In this document: positions 47,901-55,527 of the stretch, piece after piece
Position numbering within the stretch: the stretch's first letter is position 1
How the letters are laid out: every line of letters starts with the position of its first letter
DNA from: Opitutus sp. GAS368
Lineage (GTDB): Bacteria > Verrucomicrobiota > Verrucomicrobiia > Opitutales > Opitutaceae
Length of the DNA: 64,000 nucleotides
NCBI GenBank assembly: GCA_945903465.1
Contig: CAMDOF010000019.1
Location: 1 to 64,000 of the forward strand
Direction of reading: 5' to 3'
Translations under genes and position numbers: made by a program
The notes under the pieces: generated by a model
The model's database searches: none
What the model was told of the DNA's origin: nothing
Seen by the model: only the letters and a program-made list of their open reading frames with translations

Positions 47901-47920
47901 GTCAGGCGGCAAAAAGCCAT
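44903..47920 (-). CDS. PVC-type membrane-bound dehydrogenase with C-terminal cytochrome c
   Basis: 1005 aa from MAFCRLTSLVVPLLRRRVVV; the ORF track adds 71 residues reading through the operator and leader. Propeller domain: LPDGFKLTLATAEPHVRQPI, VFEDRDGDGVFESRK, CWGPDGWLYGRHG. HEAT-like repeats run from about 430 to 830, and the haem motif CAACH is at about 879-883 with APDLTGSGRKEIDYL. It is transcribed away from the TIM-barrel isomerase gene, and both sides of the 310-bp divergent region carry GATCGATC sites. It is the intact counterpart of the fragment at 37135-37488 and close to the protein at 30220-33264. Confidence 0.93.
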   Translation of the reverse strand: MAFCRLTSLVVPLLRRRVVVGASAFLAACGLTQGAESGFQPVDTQTTGQPLPAREAMRHLKLPDGFKLTLATAEPHVRQPIAMAYDDRGRLWVAESYSYNGSDFSDERHDQIVVFEDRDGDGVFESRKVFHDHLNRLTGLAVGFGGVWVTTAPTLSFIPDRNEDDIPDSESVVQLDGWTLKAEHNTVNGLCWGPDGWLYGRHGTKEPSRPGQPGTPMNQRREVSCSIWRFHPVTHKFEVVVEGSVNPWGLDWDDCGQLFMGTSVVDHLWHVVPGAQFKRTLAARETAPYAHTYELMTAANDHSHRTLAKLDEDGPGGHSHSDAMIYLGDRWPAEYRGSVFMSNIHGRRVNRDQIARAGEDRPFVAGHAPNFLQASDAWFRAVSLQYGPDGDVVMSDWVDNGECHDRDGVHRNSGRIYKISWGEPRKIPVDLAHASNDELVALQRHANEWFVRHARRRLQERAAAGANLGTAHAALRDMFAKSETAPLRLRALWALFCTGGAEQSWLIQLTEDRDENIRYWAARLLVDNGPVSNDIVATLVRHAAVEKSWLVRMALASTLPVLPDSQRWNLGAALARNLQPTGDPNLPRLLWIGWQDAVHRNAEQSLKLAAELRVPVLVEWIARRLAEDARAQPGLVASLSAAIHSAPPNTAITLLRGLADGLPQMAEPASREVGDTIGPFFTHEDPTVSRSALAVGARLRLDAALERLRASLRDPGVSAAGLSEALAALVSARPSWLPDELLALLSRGKFADQVIKALASCDDARIASAILDAFPKLNRPARTASVDTLLARESSLTVLVGALAAGRLEKKDITHFQARQVSRVASPALRKRFEQVWGNVNTSSAELAAKMKKLRITMKPDFLALGDVAHGRQLFEQRCAACHTIFGKGGTLAPDLTGSGRKEIDYLITNTVDPNAVIGADWQLVIATLKDGRVVAGSIAQEADAAVTFRTPDGPATIERAQIKSLERMNTSLMPQGLIDDLSPDHIRDLFAYLMSDGGEKPARR

Positions 47921-48010
47921 GGGAATGTTCCAGGGGTTAGTGGGATGGAGGGTCGGCAGAGAAGCTGCCGACAACAGAATGAGGCCACAGGAGCAAATCC
48001 GCTCCCTTCG

Positions 48011-48034
48011 AGTCAAGGCCATTAGATCGATCAT
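48011..48034 (-). promoter_or_regulatory. GATCGATC operator and -35 of the PVC dehydrogenase gene
   Basis: Minus strand: ATGATCGATCT, 8 bp after the GATCGATC core comes TTGACT (48016-48011), about 90 bp before the ATG at 47920. It fits the common operator/-35 pattern. Confidence 0.65.
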
Positions 48035-48131
48035 AAACAAGAACTGAAGTGCTTCTTCGTAGGGCGTGGCCCACATCCATTTTTCGCTCTTAAGTGCGCC
48101 GACCACGAGCGTCATTTTGCCATGATGCCGC

Positions 48132-48147
48132 ATGATCGATCTTGATT
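48132..48147 (+). promoter_or_regulatory. GATCGATC operator and -35 of the TIM-barrel isomerase gene
   Basis: ATGATCGATCTTGATT: operator directly abutting TTGATT, 86 bp before the ATG at 48233. A 17-bp spacer leads to TGAAAT as a possible -10. The same 16-mer precedes the pseudogene at 36824. Confidence 0.65.
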
Positions 48148-48232
48148 TCCATTCGGCCTCCGCTTGAAATCAAGGCGTAAACTGATTGCTCGCGGGCTCC
48201 CCTTCCTTCCGGCGAAATCCTTTCCCCTAGCC

Positions 48233-49162
48233 ATGCATCTGAATCGACGCCAATTCCTCCAAAGCAGCCTTGCCGCCTCCGTCCTTGCCGCAACCGTGGC
48301 CCGTCCCTTGAGCGGGGCTCCGGCCAAGGGCAAGAGCCGCCCCATCGGATTCAGCCTCTACGGCATGAAGTCCCTTCCCGTTTCTGAGGCGCTCGATCAC
48401 TGCAAGCGCATCGGCTACGACAATGTCGAGCTGTGCCTAATGCCTGAGTTTCCCACGGAGCTGAAGAAGTTCACTCCACCCATGCGCCGCGAGGTGCGGG
48501 ACAAGCTGCGCTCCACCGGCCTAGCTCCCTCGAGTCTGCTCGTGCACATCAGCCTCACCGAGGCCAACCAGACTCCGTCGCTGGACATCATCAAGGGTTC
48601 GGCCGAAGTCGCGCGCGACCTCGACGATCGCCGCCCGCCACTCATCGAATCGGTGACGGGCGGGAAGACCGCCGAGTGGGACAAGTTGAAGGACAAGGTG
48701 GCCGAGAACATGCGGCGCTGGGCGGAGACCGCGGCGGCGAGCGGCGCGAAGATCGCGGTGAAGAATCACTTTGGCCAGATCATTACCTCGCCCGAGCGGC
48801 TGCTCTGGCTGCACAAAACCGTCAACCATCCGAACTTCACGCTGACGTATGACTATAGTCACTACCAGGCGGAGGGATTCGAGCTCGAGCCGACGATGCG
48901 CGCCGTCATTCCACACACCGGCTTTATACACATGAAGGACATCGAGGTCGGGTCGAAGCCGTTGAAGTACCTGCTCGCCGGGCAGTCTGGCAAAATCGAC
49001 TACGTAAAATACTTCCGTCTCCTCCGCGAACTGAAGTACACCGGCCCTGTGCTGGTCGAGGTCAGCGCGCAGATCCATCGGCTGCCGGACTATCAGCCGG
49101 TTCCGACGGCGGAACGGTGCTATGCGTTTCTCTCGAAGGCGCTGAAGGATTCGACGGCCTGA
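48233..49162 (+). CDS. Sugar phosphate isomerase/epimerase-like TIM-barrel protein, Tat-exported
   Basis: 309 aa from MHLNRRQFLQSSLAASVLAA, a twin-arginine signal (RRQFLQ at about 5-10). The AP-endonuclease-2/xylose-isomerase-like TIM barrel is shown by GFSLYGMKSLPVSEALDHCK, GYDNVELCLMPEF, AVKNHFGQIITSPERLL, FTLTYDYSHY and FIHMKDIEVG, containing the usual Glu/His/Asp metal ligands. A likely substrate is a free or keto sugar released in the periplasm, since the protein is exported. It is divergent from the PVC dehydrogenase. A decayed copy in the matching divergent arrangement lies at 36510-36824. Confidence 0.9.
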   Translation: MHLNRRQFLQSSLAASVLAATVARPLSGAPAKGKSRPIGFSLYGMKSLPVSEALDHCKRIGYDNVELCLMPEFPTELKKFTPPMRREVRDKLRSTGLAPSSLLVHISLTEANQTPSLDIIKGSAEVARDLDDRRPPLIESVTGGKTAEWDKLKDKVAENMRRWAETAAASGAKIAVKNHFGQIITSPERLLWLHKTVNHPNFTLTYDYSHYQAEGFELEPTMRAVIPHTGFIHMKDIEVGSKPLKYLLAGQSGKIDYVKYFRLLRELKYTGPVLVEVSAQIHRLPDYQPVPTAERCYAFLSKALKDSTA

Positions 49163-49189
49163 GCGGCCCAGGGATAACGATGCAATGAA

Positions 49190-49287
49190 AACGGTTTGGC
49201 AGGCAGGGCGCGGCCGGTGGCGCACCGTGGCCCGAGTGTTGATGACCGGTGCGGCGGGCAGCGGTTCCTCCCCACCATCAAACCGTT
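49190..49287. repeat. Inverted repeat between isomerase and sulfatase genes
   Basis: AACGGTTTG at 49190-49198 and CAAACCGTT at 49279-49287 are a perfect 9-bp pair about 80 bp apart in the 168-bp gap. It could be a hairpin attenuator or a small repeat unit. Confidence 0.4.
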
Positions 49288-49330
49288 CGGGTTGGTGCAT
49301 CAAGGCTGAGCAATCGCGTTCTTTGAGGTC

Positions 49331-50869
49331 GTGCGACTTAACGTGAAACTCCTCCCCTCCGCGCTGCTCACGCTTCTTCTCGGCAGCGTGGCCTCGCTGG
49401 AGGCGGCGGCCGAAAGCCGGCCGGATGTGCTCGTGATTCTCACCGACCAGTGGAACCCACGGTACCTGAGTTGGGACGACCCACAGGTGCGGACGCCGAA
49501 TCTCGATGAGATCGCGCGTGAGGGGATGATCTTCGACGCGTGCTACACCACGTCGCCGGTCTGCGTGCCGGCGCGCGTTTCGTTGATCACGGGGCTGTAC
49601 TCGCACAATGCCGGCCACTCCGTGTGGGGCAATGTGACCAACTACTACGTGCCGCCGGAATCCGCGCCGATGTTTCGCGACATCCAGCGGGCGGGCTACA
49701 CCACGTCGCAAATTGGGAAGCTGCACTGGATGTCGGGACCGGCCTGGCATCGGGAGTTCAAAACGATGGACGAATACTATCGCGCACTCGGGCTCGATTT
49801 CACGGTGAGCGGCAACGGGCCGGTCGACAACCCGGCGGATGACAGCGCGTACGCGCAATATTTGAAGAAACTCGGCGTGCTCGACGCCGTGGCCGCCGAC
49901 ATGCGCGCACGGTATGTGAAATCACAATACGAACCGCGCGCGAGCCTGGTGAATCCGGAGGATTACCACGACACGTTTCACACCGGCGTGGCCGTCGAAT
50001 TGATCGGCCGGCAACCGCAGGGGAAGCCGCTATGCGTGGTCGTCAGCCTGCATTCGCCGCATCCGCCGTTCGATGCGCCAGGGGAATTCGCCACCATGTT
50101 CGACCCGCAAAAGCTCACGCTGCCGGGCAATGTACCCCAGAGCCTCAAACGCGAGGGCCAGACGATTGATCGGGCCGAACTGCGCCGGATGCTCGCCAAC
50201 TATCTCGGGAAGATTGCCCTGGTCGATCAGTGTGTCGGGCGACTCGTCGCGGCGCTGAAGACGCGGGGCACGTGGGACAACACGCTCGTGCTGTTCACCG
50301 CCGATCACGGCGAGATGATGGGGGCGCATGGGGTGATGAGCAAGGGACGGTTTTACGAGGAATCCGCGCGCGTGCCGCTCGTCGTGAGGTGGCCCGGTCG
50401 CGTGAAGACCGGCCGCACGAAAGCGCTCGCCCAGATGGCCGACGTGTACCCGACCATTGTGGAGGCGATAGGCGGCGACCTTACGCCGGGGCGCTTCGCG
50501 AAATCGCTGCTGCCGGTGGCGACGGGAAAAGCCGAACGGGTCCGCGAGGTCGCGATCAGTGAAATCGGCGCGATCACGCCCTTGAACATGATGGCGCGGG
50601 ACGCCCGTTACAAATGGTGGGCGGAAGGTGATCGCGAATATCTCTTCGATCTCGAGAGCGATCCGCTGGAAATGAATAATCTGGCGGGCGAACCCGCGCA
50701 GCGCGAAACGCTGTCCCGGATGCGCGCGAAAATGCTGACCGAGCTACGCACCTTGCAGATGAATCTGTCGGAGGGTTACGTGCCGAAAGTACAGCGGCTT
50801 CGCGCGGAGGAGGGAGCGGCGGACGATGCGGCGAAGCCGGCAGCGCCGAAGAGAAAGAAACTGAAGTGA
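49331..50869 (+). CDS. Cys-type sulfatase (family S1), secreted
   Basis: 512 aa with signal peptide KLLPSALLTLLLGSVASLEA. The start codon is GTG at 49331 (a second GTG at 49343 is possible); no ATG fits. ILTDQWNPRY replaces the usual D-D at the metal site (Asp-Gln). The nucleophile is Cys78 in CVPARVSLITG, a canonical C-x-P-x-R. VSLHSPHPPF and LFTADHGEMMGAHG supply further metal ligands. The C-terminus ends in a basic tail (PKRKKLK). It follows the isomerase gene by 168 bp and may be co-transcribed from the 48132 promoter, as no separate operator was seen. Confidence 0.92.
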   Translation: MRLNVKLLPSALLTLLLGSVASLEAAAESRPDVLVILTDQWNPRYLSWDDPQVRTPNLDEIAREGMIFDACYTTSPVCVPARVSLITGLYSHNAGHSVWGNVTNYYVPPESAPMFRDIQRAGYTTSQIGKLHWMSGPAWHREFKTMDEYYRALGLDFTVSGNGPVDNPADDSAYAQYLKKLGVLDAVAADMRARYVKSQYEPRASLVNPEDYHDTFHTGVAVELIGRQPQGKPLCVVVSLHSPHPPFDAPGEFATMFDPQKLTLPGNVPQSLKREGQTIDRAELRRMLANYLGKIALVDQCVGRLVAALKTRGTWDNTLVLFTADHGEMMGAHGVMSKGRFYEESARVPLVVRWPGRVKTGRTKALAQMADVYPTIVEAIGGDLTPGRFAKSLLPVATGKAERVREVAISEIGAITPLNMMARDARYKWWAEGDREYLFDLESDPLEMNNLAGEPAQRETLSRMRAKMLTELRTLQMNLSEGYVPKVQRLRAEEGAADDAAKPAAPKRKKLK

Positions 50870-50905
50870 TTCGCAACGTCGCCGCGCCCATTAACGCGCA
50901 TGGGT

Positions 50906-50925
50906 CCGCGTCTAAATGGACGCGG
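50906..50925 (+). terminator. Hairpin after the sulfatase gene
   Basis: CCGCGTC-TAAATG-GACGCGG is a perfect 7-bp stem 37 bp past the stop, preceded by a smaller CCCAT/ATGGG stem. There is no U-tract. Confidence 0.4.
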
Positions 50926-50959
50926 CTGCGAAATCACTCGAAGGCGACCGGGCTCCTCT

Positions 50960-51040
50960 TTACGACAGCACCATCAGCCGGATGACTTTGAATTCGGCGA
51001 CGGAGTGGTTGCCGTGATCCTGCAGCGCGATCGCGCCGGG
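50960..51040 (-). pseudogene. DUF1080 C-terminal fragment
   Basis: The minus strand reads GAIALQDHGNHSVAEFKVIR and five more residues, then stop, matching the end of the DUF1080 protein at 33261 (IIAFQDHGGGCVAEFKDIRL). Nothing upstream continues the homology. A GATCGATC site lies 56 bp upstream, as if its promoter had survived while the gene body was deleted. Confidence 0.75.
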
Positions 51041-51094
51041 GACGGAGGGTCTGCGCGATGAGTGGCGCCTGTGGCAACAGGCTTGGCAAAGCGA

Positions 51095-51104
51095 ATGATC
51101 GATC
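51095..51104 (-). promoter_or_regulatory. GATCGATC site of the DUF1080 remnant
   Basis: ATGATCGATC at 51095-51104. Read on the minus strand, 6 bp after the core comes TTTGCC, a poor -35. Probably a decayed promoter. Confidence 0.45.
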
Positions 51105-51188
51105 CTGTTGGATTAGCCATAGCGGAGGCGCTCAGCTGGGTTTTCAATCGTACAATCGAAGCTCAGGGCACTTTTCGTCAGAAGCAGG

Positions 51189-51211
51189 ATGATCGATCAT
51201 AAGATTTGACT
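51189..51211 (+). promoter_or_regulatory. Full palindromic operator and -35 of the TonB receptor at 51305
   Basis: ATGATCGATCAT (51189-51200) is the complete 12-bp palindrome. TTGACT follows at 51206-51211, and TACCTC after a 17-bp spacer is a possible -10. It is the best-formed copy of the motif. Confidence 0.7.
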
Positions 51212-51304
51212 TCAACCGACCCTCGCCTACCTCACAGGGCAACTTGGGTTCGTGCCCTCATCTCACGAACCACCCGTGCAAACCCCGTTTCCCTAATGCC
51301 CAGA

Positions 51305-53617
51305 ATGAACCCCTGCACCCAGCGCATCCGCCGATCAATCGAACACTACCCGGTTGGCATGTTGATATTTTGCGCCTTAACCACCGCCTTCGCGCAAACC
51401 GCCCCGTCCCCGTCCTCCTCCCCCGACAAAAGCGTTATCCTGCTGGCGCCCTTCCAAGTGGGGACCAGCAGCAACTCCGGCTACGGTGCGCAGTCCTCCA
51501 GCTCCTCGTCGCGCTTGAATCTGGCCTACATCGACGTGCCCCAGACCGTGAACGTCGTTACCGCTGAGTTTCTCACCGACGCCTTCATCTTCGACAGCCG
51601 CGAATTCAGCAAATTCATCACCGGGGTCACGCCGCGAACGAACACCCACCAAGCCGAGACCTATTTTATCCGCGGCCTGCAGACCACGACATCCTACGTG
51701 GATGGCTTTCGCGCCACGACCGCAGTCAACCGTGATGCCGCACTTTACGATCGCGTCGAGTTCGTGAAAGGGCCCGCTTCCGCCGCAATCGGACGCGGCG
51801 AGGCGGGCGGCCTCGTTAATTTCGTGCAGAAAAAACCCACGGGCGACAGACGCGCCACGGTCCGCGCCACGGTCGGCACCGATTCGTTCATGCGCGGCGA
51901 ACTCGACTACAGCGATGTGCTGCTGCGCAACGGCAAGCTGAGTTTCCGCATCCCGATGTTCTACGAGGACGGCGACGGCACGCGCGGCGGCGACCTGATG
52001 CACACCAAAAAATACGGCATCGGCCCGTCCATCCTCTGGCGCCCTTTCGCTCGCACAGACGTGACGCTCAACACGGCTTATTTTAACAACACCACACCCG
52101 GCGCAGTCGCGAGCGCGCACTGGATGCACAAGGATCTCGTCGACATGCGCATCGATCAAGCCGGCATCAATCCAGCCGTCTGGTATCCCGGCCCGAACAC
52201 GCCGCTCGTGCCATTCGACAACGTTTACGCTTACGACGATAACTTCAAACGCGCCACGGCCGCCGAGGCCGATATCATCATCAACCACAAGTTCACCGAG
52301 TCACTCTCGCTGCGGCAGGGAATCCGCTACGAGCGGTTCGTGCAGGACATCGTGCGCTACAACACGCCGCCCGCCATCGCCCGAAGCGCGGCCCAGCCTT
52401 CGGGTTATCAGATCACGATGACGCTCGTCCGAAATCACAATGTCGACGAGGGCACGCGCAGCCAAACCGATCTGCTGTATGAGGCCAATTGGTTCAAAAC
52501 CAAGAACACCTTTCTCGCCGGCTTCGATGCCTACAAGAACTACTCATTCGGTGCTTCCGGACAGCGCGGCAATCTCTTCCTCGATCTCTACAAGTCGCAT
52601 CCCGCTCCCCCGCCCGGCTACGACTATCACACCTACGTCGCCATCAATGCGAACAGCGAAGGCGAGAACGAAGGGGCGGGCTATGGCTACTACGGCCAGT
52701 ATTCCGGCTCTTTCTTCTCCGACCACGTTCAGGTGATGGCCGGCTGGCGGAAGGACAAGACCAAGACGCGTTCGCGAAACATTCGAGCGGGCGCGAAAGA
52801 TTACACGGCCTGGCGCGAGGAGGTTACAGATGTGCCGCGCTATTCGATCTCATACAAACCGGCGAAGTGGATGTCGGCCTATTTCGTACACAGCGAGCAG
52901 GCCGACCCGTTGCGCAACGTCGCGAAGTGGGCGCCCGATGTGCTCCTGAATGGCGCCACGTCGTACAACGACGGCCGCCGGCCCGAGACAGATCGCATTG
53001 TCAGCCAGGTCGAGGGATACCTCGACGAATACGGCGTCAAAGCCAACTTCTTCAACGGCCGGCTCACGGCCTCAGTGGCTTACTTCAAGACGGGTCGCAA
53101 CGGCTTCGTGCAAAACGAAGTGCGCACGGAAGTCGGCGCCAATGGCCGCGGCACCATTCAATACAGCGAGAACTATCTCGCCGACGGCGAACAGGCCAAC
53201 GGGGTGGAGTTCGAGGTCTTCGGCCAGCCGACGCAGCGCCTCACGTTCGTATTCTCGGCCGTCGATCAAAAAGGAACGAACCCGCGGGCCAACGGCACCA
53301 TCCAGCCGATTGACGCGCTCTTCGACGAAATCTCGTTCAATGGGAAATACAGCTTCCGCGACAACAACCACAACGGCTTCGAGATCACGGGCGGCGGCAA
53401 ATACTGGTTCCCGGGATGGACGATCTCCAACGGCTCATTCTTCAAGTTCCATGATCCGCAGCACACGTTGAACGTGGGCGCCGGCTACTACTGGAACCGT
53501 GGCCGCTACAACGTCCGTGTCTACGGTAGCAACGTCCTCAATGATGCGATCTTCATCACCGAGAACTCCCAGTATCCCCTGCGCCGCGTGTTTCTCAGCT
53601 TCACCGCGCAATACTGA
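51305..53617 (+). CDS. TonB-dependent receptor without N-terminal regulatory domain
   Basis: 770 aa from MNPCTQRIRRSIEHYPVGML (ATG at 51296 is an alternative), with signal peptide ending ALTTAFAQ. There is no carboxypeptidase-like domain; the plug begins soon after the leader (IDVPQTVNVVTAEFLTDAFI, TYFIRGLQTTTSYVDGFRAT, YDRVEFVKGPASAAIGRGEA), a layout like FecA/FhuA-type and short Opitutaceae receptors. The barrel ends RRVFLSFTAQY. It is clearly paralogous to the partial receptor at 62440-64000 (shared WYPGPNTPLVP, GYQVTMTL-like, GYGYY blocks). It is under the best GATCGATC operator and converges on a sulfatase gene. Confidence 0.92.
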   Translation: MNPCTQRIRRSIEHYPVGMLIFCALTTAFAQTAPSPSSSPDKSVILLAPFQVGTSSNSGYGAQSSSSSSRLNLAYIDVPQTVNVVTAEFLTDAFIFDSREFSKFITGVTPRTNTHQAETYFIRGLQTTTSYVDGFRATTAVNRDAALYDRVEFVKGPASAAIGRGEAGGLVNFVQKKPTGDRRATVRATVGTDSFMRGELDYSDVLLRNGKLSFRIPMFYEDGDGTRGGDLMHTKKYGIGPSILWRPFARTDVTLNTAYFNNTTPGAVASAHWMHKDLVDMRIDQAGINPAVWYPGPNTPLVPFDNVYAYDDNFKRATAAEADIIINHKFTESLSLRQGIRYERFVQDIVRYNTPPAIARSAAQPSGYQITMTLVRNHNVDEGTRSQTDLLYEANWFKTKNTFLAGFDAYKNYSFGASGQRGNLFLDLYKSHPAPPPGYDYHTYVAINANSEGENEGAGYGYYGQYSGSFFSDHVQVMAGWRKDKTKTRSRNIRAGAKDYTAWREEVTDVPRYSISYKPAKWMSAYFVHSEQADPLRNVAKWAPDVLLNGATSYNDGRRPETDRIVSQVEGYLDEYGVKANFFNGRLTASVAYFKTGRNGFVQNEVRTEVGANGRGTIQYSENYLADGEQANGVEFEVFGQPTQRLTFVFSAVDQKGTNPRANGTIQPIDALFDEISFNGKYSFRDNNHNGFEITGGGKYWFPGWTISNGSFFKFHDPQHTLNVGAGYYWNRGRYNVRVYGSNVLNDAIFITENSQYPLRRVFLSFTAQY

Positions 53618-53635
53618 AGGATTGAGACGCGGCAT

Positions 53636-53651
53636 CGCGCGTTAATGCGCG
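53636..53651. terminator. Small hairpin in convergent gap
   Basis: CGCGC-GTTAAT-GCGCG about 20 bp after the receptor stop and 90 bp from the end of the convergent sulfatase gene. A weak bidirectional terminator candidate. Confidence 0.3.
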
Positions 53652-53743
53652 GGTTCCGTACGAAAGTCGAAGTGGTGCGACCGCTGGGTGCGCCGCGGCC
53701 CGCGAGTACAGCACGTTTACGGCGGGCCCGCTCTACCCCAGGC

Positions 53744-55330
53744 TCAATTCCCGCGGACGGTGGGGCGGGCGGCTTTCCAGCCGGCGCCGAGTTGTTGCGA
53801 TAGTTTGGCGACCAGCGCAGCTTGTTCCGCTTGGCCGGCCACGTTCACCATCTCGAGCGAGTCCGCCTGGCGATCGTAGAGCTCCGTGCCGACACGCTCG
53901 CCACTGGGCGACGTCCACTCCACGTAGTGGTAGCGGTCCGTCATCATGGAGCGGCCGAGCGGCTGCGTCTTGGGGTCCCAAGCCGAGCCCGGACCCCGCC
54001 GATACTGGCTAAAAGCGGCGGTTTTCCACGGCTGATCGGGGCGGTCGAAAAGAGGCACCAAGCTCGTGCCCTCAAGCGTGGTCGGCGCGGTGAGCCCGCA
54101 GAGCTCCGCGAGCGTCGGATAGATGTCCACGAGCTCGGCGAGGCCGCGGCTGCGCGTGCCCGGCGTGCTGCGGCCCGGCGCCCGGAAGATGAGCGGGACG
54201 TGCGTGCCCACCTCGAAATTGGTCATCTTGGTCCACAGACCGTTCTCCCCGAGGTGATAGCCGTGATCGGACCATACGACGACAATCGTATTCTCCGCCA
54301 GCCCGAGCCGATCGAGCTCCGTGAGCACTCGGCCGACCTGGGCATCCACGTAACTGATACACGCGCGATAGCCCCGGATGCAGTTCAACATGTCAGACTC
54401 GGAAACCGGGTCCTTGGCGGGCATCCCGGCGTAACTCCGCAGCTCGAAAGCATTGTGCAGGGCCATGGGCGGAACGTCCTTGGGCGGCTGGGAGTTCTTC
54501 GGCAGGTGGATCGTTTCAGACGGGTAAAGGTCCCAATACTTCTTTGGGCAGTTGAATGGGAGGTGTGGCCGGCGAAAACCAACCCCGAGGAAGAACGGCT
54601 TCCCCTGCTCTTCCAACCGTTGGAGCGTGAGAATCGCCTGCGAGGCGAGCTGCCCGTCCATGTACACTTCGTCGGGCTGCGGGGAGCTTTCATAGGGCCG
54701 GCCGCGGATGATATTGGCGCGGTTGTCCTCGCCAGGCGCGCGTTTTTTTGCCGGCTTTTTTGCGGCGGCCGTGCGCATCTGCTTCACCAGATCGAACGAC
54801 TCGCGCTCGTACCACTGTTGATAAGGAGAGCCGTGATACCAGGGCGCCTCGCTCCAGCTCCTGGGATCCGGCTTCATGCGCGGCCCCACCTCGCCGCCGG
54901 TCTCCACCTCGCCATGATGAAAAATCTTACCCAGCGAGACGGTGTAGTAGCCCGAATTCTTGAACAGCTCCGGCAGCAGCACGGCTTCGGGCAAATGCTT
55001 CCGGATCTCATCGCCGCCACTGCCTCGCCCGATCCGGACCTGGTCGACATCCGGCCGCAGTCCGCTCAACAAGCTGGCGCGCGACGGCATGCACACGGCC
55101 TCCTGACAGTAGGCTCGTTCGAAAAGAATTCCCGACCGCGCCAGCCGGTCGAAATGTGGCGTGAGCGCCGCCCCACCCATGCATCCCAGATCCGCCCGGA
55201 GATCGTCGATGCCAATGAAGAGAACGTTGGGAGCAGGCCGGGCATGTTCAGCCGCCGGGGCCGACGCCAGCCCCAAGCAAGCTGGCAGCACGATCCATCG
55301 CAGGAAGAGTCGCGAAACGGTGGTTTTCAT
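53744..55330 (-). CDS. Cys-type sulfatase, iduronate-2-sulfatase-like, secreted
   Basis: 528 aa starting MKTTVSRLFLRWIVLPACLG with a signal peptide. NVLFIGIDDLRADLGCMGG holds the metal-binding Asp pair at about 42-43. The nucleophile is Cys80 in CMPSRASLLSG. VGFRRPHLPFNCPKKYWDLY and VVVWSDHGYHLGENGLW are hallmark segments of the iduronate-2-sulfatase-like S1 subgroup. A Lys/Ala-rich insert (AAAKKPAKKRAPGEDN) near 180-200 is not part of the usual core. It is divergent from the GH32 gene; each side of the gap has its own GATCGATC site. The role is probably desulfation of the same imported or extracellular glycan. Confidence 0.93.
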   Translation of the reverse strand: MKTTVSRLFLRWIVLPACLGLASAPAAEHARPAPNVLFIGIDDLRADLGCMGGAALTPHFDRLARSGILFERAYCQEAVCMPSRASLLSGLRPDVDQVRIGRGSGGDEIRKHLPEAVLLPELFKNSGYYTVSLGKIFHHGEVETGGEVGPRMKPDPRSWSEAPWYHGSPYQQWYERESFDLVKQMRTAAAKKPAKKRAPGEDNRANIIRGRPYESSPQPDEVYMDGQLASQAILTLQRLEEQGKPFFLGVGFRRPHLPFNCPKKYWDLYPSETIHLPKNSQPPKDVPPMALHNAFELRSYAGMPAKDPVSESDMLNCIRGYRACISYVDAQVGRVLTELDRLGLAENTIVVVWSDHGYHLGENGLWTKMTNFEVGTHVPLIFRAPGRSTPGTRSRGLAELVDIYPTLAELCGLTAPTTLEGTSLVPLFDRPDQPWKTAAFSQYRRGPGSAWDPKTQPLGRSMMTDRYHYVEWTSPSGERVGTELYDRQADSLEMVNVAGQAEQAALVAKLSQQLGAGWKAARPTVRGN

Positions 55331-55360
55331 AGGAAAATGAACCAGAAGCCCGCCCGGAGA

Positions 55361-55388
55361 TAGATCGATCGTGTTTCAGAGATCAAGT
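55361..55388 (-). promoter_or_regulatory. GATCGATC site of the sulfatase gene
   Basis: GATCGATC at 55363-55370, 33 bp before the ATG at 55330. On the minus strand TTGATC lies upstream and CTATCT 17 bp further on, so the site would sit between -35 and -10, unlike the operator-first arrangement elsewhere. Confidence 0.5.
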
Positions 55389-55478
55389 CACAAGGCGGGC
55401 GGAGACAATTTCCGAAATTGTTCCTCTAACACTCCCGGGGCGATGGCTACCTGAACCCTCATGGTCGTCCGAAGAAAT

Positions 55479-55498
55479 CCGATCGATCACAATTGACT
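55479..55498 (+). promoter_or_regulatory. GATCGATC operator and -35 of the GH32 gene
   Basis: CCGATCGATCACAATTGACT: core at 55481-55488, TTGACT at 55493-55498, ATG at 55528. No good -10 match is visible in the 30 bp left, so the true start may be slightly downstream or the leader very short. Confidence 0.6.
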
Positions 55499-55527
55499 CG
55501 GCGTTTTCCCGCTCGGAGCTTGCCGAA

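Noticed and set aside
48521-49858. 445-aa ORF on the minus strand
   Set aside because: Shadow spanning the isomerase gene, the gap and the sulfatase gene; no recognisable domain.
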